A stretch of DNA of 64,000 bases from Setophaga petechia (Eukaryota > Chordata > Aves > Passeriformes > Parulidae), in contig JANCRA010000061.1 of assembly GCA_024362935.1 (NCBI GenBank), forward strand, positions 992,001 to 1,056,000, in the 5' to 3' direction. Position numbers and translations under genes: made by a program. The notes beneath the pieces were generated by a model. The model saw only the letters and a program-made list of their open reading frames with translations, made no database searches and was not told the origin of the DNA. This document shows, in pieces, positions 60,300-64,000 of the stretch (the first letter of the stretch is position 1; every line of letters begins with the position of its first letter).

Positions 60300-61560
60300 A
60301 TCATTAAATTTATAGGAATAGAATTCTCAGTCACTCTTGACTAAATATATATGGGCTAATTGAGCTCTCTAGAGTAAGTTTCTCTTAGTTCAGTGTTCCC
60401 CTCTGGCTGCTGTCAGCAAGCAATATTGTCTTTGCAAATCTGAGTTTGTTGTTCTTCAGAGCTCTGAGATGGAAATCAGGAACTATCTATTTATGCCTTT
60501 GTTATTTTTGTTGAAGGCATGAAAATGGATTTTCTTTCAGCCTCCCTAGCTGGCCCTCTACACTTTACTGCCGTTGGCCAAGCTGACAGCTGGCTCTACA
60601 ATTCTTAAAACACCAGCAACATGAAATGTCCCTTTCTCACTCAGCTCAGGATCAGCACCGCTGAATACACAGTGCAGGTGACCTGTAGTGGGGAGGGGAA
60701 ATAAATCAGATGCTGTGAGAAAACTGCTTGGCCTGCTGAATCCCATAACCCAAACATGATTTCCCATATCACAACTTCCCTCCAGGAGACACATTTCCTT
60801 CACACAGCCAGCAAGGACAATATTCTTGCTTGTGCCTACACTTTGGCCTGTTTTGCCAGTAAATGACTAAAAACATGCCCAAGAAAATGCAAATTCATCT
60901 GTTACACTCAATGTTCTTGTTCTAGCAAACGCATCAAGCAGCTTTTTTTATTCTCTCCCTCAGGTACTTCTTTTTTTGAAATCAATTGTATGCACTAATT
61001 ATCGTTAACTTGCTGGAAACATTTGGCCAGAAAAGCTTCCCCAAAATCCACCTGAGCTCTGGCAGTTCTGTTGTGAAGCAGCACAGCAGCAGCTCCAGGG
61101 TTCTGGAGCAGACACTCACTGCGTTGGGAGTTTGCACTTCCTTGCAAAGGGAATTACTGTTTTAGCACTCAGTAAAAGATGAAAGTTAAACAGTCAAAGC
61201 CTTTCAGGAGAAAATTTAGAAAGAAAGAAGCTTTCCCTGAATTCTGGGAACAACTGCAGAGTTTTTAGAGGGTCTTCCAAGAATGCCTGCCAGACTACTT
61301 TTTCAAGCTGTCTTGCTAGTCCCAGAAAACTGAGGAGATGACAGACTCTGCTGCCACAGACTCTCCCATGGAGGGAACTGAAGCCCTGCAGGTTCCCTTG
61401 CAAATGCTGCCCCTGTGGCTACTGACACTCCCTTTGTAGTTGAACCTGTTGACAGGAGCTTTGCCAAAGCAGTGGCCTCCTAATGCTCTTTCTGTTTCAA
61501 AATCAGAAACTCAGTCACTGAGAAAGAGCAGGAAGACATAGAAACCCAGGTTAGGATAGA
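60300..61560. other. No gene recognised
   Basis: Intergenic-like sequence with no domain or repeat identified. Confidence 0.35.
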
Positions 61561-61569
61561 CCCTAACCT

Positions 61570-61700
61570 AAGTAGAGAGGAAGCCTCTCCTTACGTGCAA
61601 AGTGAGTCACATAATAGATGGTAAAGGAAACACCATATGCATTAAAAAGTGCTGGAGCAATTAGTTCAATCATTGTAGCACTGCTCTGCAAGTTTGCAGG
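61570..61700 (-). other. Exon-like block, unidentified
   Basis: The minus-strand frame reads SSATMIELIAPALFNAYGVS then FTIYYVTHFA between an AG and a GTAAGG. No family was recognised. It may belong with the block at 61950-62158. Confidence 0.3.
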
Positions 61701-61949
61701 CTGTGCTTCAACATCAGAAAAAGCAAGGCTTCTGTCAGTGTGGAGGTACCCACCGACACATGCCTCAAGCAGGAGGATGCTCCTGAACTGAGCAAGCACT
61801 GGGGCTGCTCTGACACTCAGGCCTTCCGTACACCAAGGCAACCTTCTGATGTCACTAGGACAATGTGGCAACCATGCCCAGGCATGACAAAGCAAATGCA
61901 CTCTGTTGGTCTGTGAATTTACGCCAAACAATAACCAACCTTCCCTAGA

Positions 61950-62158
61950 GCAAACAGAAAATAGCCTGTGCAGTTCTCCTCTGTCACAAAGCAGCGCAAA
62001 TTCTCCTCATGGGCCAAAGCCTGTTGTTCAAGGGATCCAAGAGAAACTGCAAGAGTGCACAAAGCATCTACAGCCTGTACCCTGACTGAGCACTCAGATG
62101 GGACCCAAGCAAAGGAAACCAGGCCAATGAAATGGCCCACAGCGCATTGCACATCTGA
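61950..62158 (-). other. Exon-like block, possibly helical repeat protein
   Basis: The minus-strand frame reads GHFIGLVSFAWVPSECSVRV, then QAVDALCTLAVSLGSLEQQA, and is open for about 70 codons after a TTCTCAG acceptor-like site. The pattern is reminiscent of HEAT-type helices, but this is a guess. Confidence 0.35.
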
Positions 62159-62400
62159 GAAAAGGCTCTCACTTTTACGTTTTTAAAGGTTTATTAAACC
62201 CTTACAAAGAATTGAATAACGAAAAATTGCAGTAATTGGGGGAATAAAGGGTTCAGCACTCCTGTTAAAGCTAAAAGAATTCACAAGACTAAGCCCTGCT
62301 TGTTACACTTAACACCTGTCCCTCCTATTCTGGGAATCAAACACAAGCGTTTCATCAACACACCCTGCAAGTGCCCTTGCTGAGTGAAGCCACATTGCTG

Positions 62401-62763
62401 TGTCAATAAAGCAGCCAGGACTCAGTTTCTTCATGCAGGGAAAGCCAATTCTTTATTCACATAACTCATTTTTATACAGTTTTCACAGACCTCGTGTTCA
62501 ACTCCCAACTGGCTGGCAGTTTCCCTGCCACACAATTTATTGCTTAGAATGTATTTTGGTGTGTACATGCTAAGACTCTCTTTTTAAGACTCACTGTTTC
62601 TCAGGTGATTACATTTTTCTTTTGAGGACACTCATGGGACAGATTTCTTGTTTATTACAGATGCAAACAGTTTTCTTAGCACAATAGCTTGTTGTGCTAA
62701 CTGCACTCATTCTTTGGACTTTTCCCATGGGAAGTTAGCTGGCTGCACGTAGAAGATGTAACA
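62401..62763 (-). repeat. Solo LTR
   Basis: The minus strand starts TGTTACATC, has a TATA-like CTGTATAAAAATGAG and then GAATAAAGAATTGG, and ends TTTATTGACA. No matching target duplication was seen. Confidence 0.55.
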
Positions 62764-62983
62764 GGCCAGCTGGGAATTGACCATAGCAAGGCCTGATTTT
62801 ATAAGGCCTTTCTTTCCTAATTTCTCTACCTATGTGCAAGACATTATGACTTTCTTTCAGAAAGTAATGAAGAAAACACAAATTGCCTACTGAATTTTAT
62901 TCTGCTCTCTTCCGAATCAGTTCACTACTCAAGCAAAACCCTCAGGCACATCCCCGATTCCCTCTCTCCCAGCAGGTCCGGAA

Positions 62984-63034
62984 GCTTTTGGAATTGTGGG
63001 AATTGAAATGATAGATCAAGGACCTCCTTACTGC
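62984..63034 (+). pseudogene. 51-bp shard of PAK-like kinase exon
   Basis: The + strand reads AFGIVGIEMIDQGPPYC, matching [16 protein letters not shown] of the exon at 29623-29819. It joins directly to unit P2 sequence on both sides, with no flanking PAK exon sequence. Confidence 0.8.
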
Positions 63035-63143
63035 GAGCCCTCTGCCGGGGCTCTGCTGCGGCTCCAGCCCGGCCAAGGCCGGGCCGGCTCTCACCTCACA
63101 GGCGCTGACAGCGCTGCAGCACAGGAGACCTTCCCGAGCACCC

Positions 63144-63649
63144 TGTCTTGAGAAGGAAGGGGCCAAGGAGGGTGAAGCTGATGTACCCTGGGGTGGGGCT
63201 TTTGGAAAAATGTAAACTATAATGTCCTTGCTAGAAAGTTGTTTGCTTTAAACTTTTTATTGGACCACCTCATAAAACACCGCCCCTGTACCCCTGTCCT
63301 AATGGTCAGAGAGCACCGCTGTGCCCGCCCCCCCCCCCGTTCCCCTTCTTAAACCGAGGTTCCGCCCGGGCTCGGGGCTCGGCACCCGGCTCCGGCCCCT
63401 TTCAGCAGCGCTGTATCCCGCTCCCCACCCCGTCGGCACCCTGGACTCCATGAAAATAAAGCCTTGTTGGAACTGCGCCGGAACGGAGTGAGTCCTGTCT
63501 CTACCGACTGTGTTAGCTCGATCCACCCGCGGGAGCAACAGGGGGTGAGCCGGTCGGATCCCACCGCGGCTTCGGTGCCAAGGAGGAAGCTCGCTGTTGC
63601 TCGCTCTGTTTTGGGGCCCCGGCATTTAGCCGGGCCCTAAAAACCCGCA
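63144..63649 (+). repeat. Solo LTR inside unit P2
   Basis: The sequence TGTCTTGAGA...ACCCGCA is absent from the matching point of P1 (33060). It has a CCAAT-like and TATA-like region, a poly(C) run, and AATAAA at 63455-63460. A clean target duplication was not resolved. Confidence 0.7.
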
Positions 63650-63884
63650 CTCTCTGATCTTTCTGCTTTCTCACTAGAGCAAGGTTCTCCTCCAGCCAAA
63701 GACATTGCACTCAGGGGATACAAATCCAAGTGGCAGGAACCCCAGTGCTCTTTAGTCACAGCTCAGTGCCTGCATCTGCACAGGATGTCTCTGCTGCCCC
63801 ACTCCTTTGGTTTTCTTGCAAATGCCGTTGCCCTTTCTGCCTTAACTGGAAATACCACAGCTAGGTAAAAAGCCACCAGTGGGC

Positions 63885-64000
63885 TGTGGTGGTGTTCACA
63901 GGACCAGGGAAGAGAAGAGAACCTGACTCCATGTTTTTGAAGGCTGATTTATTATTTTATGATATCTATTATATTAAAAGTATACTAAAAGAGTAGAAGA
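63885..64000 (-). repeat. LTR, cut by the window end
   Basis: TGTGGTGGTGTTCACAGG is the inverse of the end of the solo LTR at 37277-37664. The rest lies outside the window. Confidence 0.75.

Larger units (their letters stand above)
62830..63884 (-). repeat. Unit P2, inverted partner of 32815-34400
   Basis: It matches the inverse of P1 in three blocks: 63650-63884, 63040-63143 and about 62830-62965. It keeps the same splice donor (63093-63094) and is interrupted by the LTR at 63144-63649 and by the PAK shard at 62984-63034. Confidence 0.75.

Noticed and set aside
17597..63884. A large simple palindrome
   Set aside because: The repeated units are each inverted but keep the same order, which a palindrome would not.
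1..64000. CRISPR arrays, rRNA and tRNA genes, bacterial operons
   Set aside because: No regular spaced repeats, cloverleaf patterns or ribosomal sequence were seen, and the content is clearly vertebrate.

Overview
The window looks like repeat-rich, gene-poor avian nuclear DNA, probably from a songbird. It carries many CR1 LINE 3' ends, class II (alpha/beta-like) endogenous retroviruses (ERVs) and solo LTRs, and a degenerate multi-exon gene of the PAK-like kinase family that is expanded in songbirds. There are no operons, tRNAs, rRNAs or CRISPR arrays. No clearly intact multi-exon host gene was found; what remains is mostly decaying genes and transposon debris.

Layout. (1) 1-2830: a gag-only LTR element on the + strand, missing most of its 5' LTR. 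(2) 2845-16772: CR1 fragments and, on the - strand, nine exons of a RHOBTB3 copy. Its splice phases still fit together, but it has two in-frame stops and one frameshift, and its first and last exons were not found. (3) 17597-22215: a composite repeat (CR1 plus LTR-like sequence) split by a second, complete copy of the gag-only element on the - strand (18552-21660), with a 6-bp target duplication. The unsplit version of the same repeat lies inverted at 58752-60207. (4) 22860-32640: a + strand PAK-like kinase gene, with coiled-coil-like upstream exons and nine exons carrying the linker and kinase domain. All kinase splice phases agree, but a TAA directly follows the catalytic VAIK lysine. The last codons, stop and start of the 3' UTR are made of degenerate telomeric (CCCTAA)n repeat. 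(5) 32815-34400: a unit with a conserved splice donor, repeated inverted at 62830-63884. (6) 37277-50231: an ERV graveyard with a solo LTR that has a perfect 6-bp target duplication, several other LTRs, a gag matrix remnant with a tRNA-Trp-like primer site, and a - strand class II ERV (gag-pro-pol-env start). A + strand env-TM/LTR fragment interrupts the gag of that ERV. (7) 50550-51300: an A/T-rich 'TATACA'-like degenerate tract. (8) 53990-54560: a possible LTR. (9) 56000-56760: a GC-rich island with an ORF in good Kozak context. (10) 61570-63884: exon-like pieces, an LTR, a 51-bp shard of PAK kinase exon, and a solo LTR inside the inverted unit. The window ends inside another LTR.

RHOBTB3 is, from memory, Z-linked in birds. 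A decayed but syntenically spliced copy in such ERV-dense DNA suggests a W-chromosome gametolog, though a segmental duplication elsewhere is also possible. That placement is inference and needs mapping.
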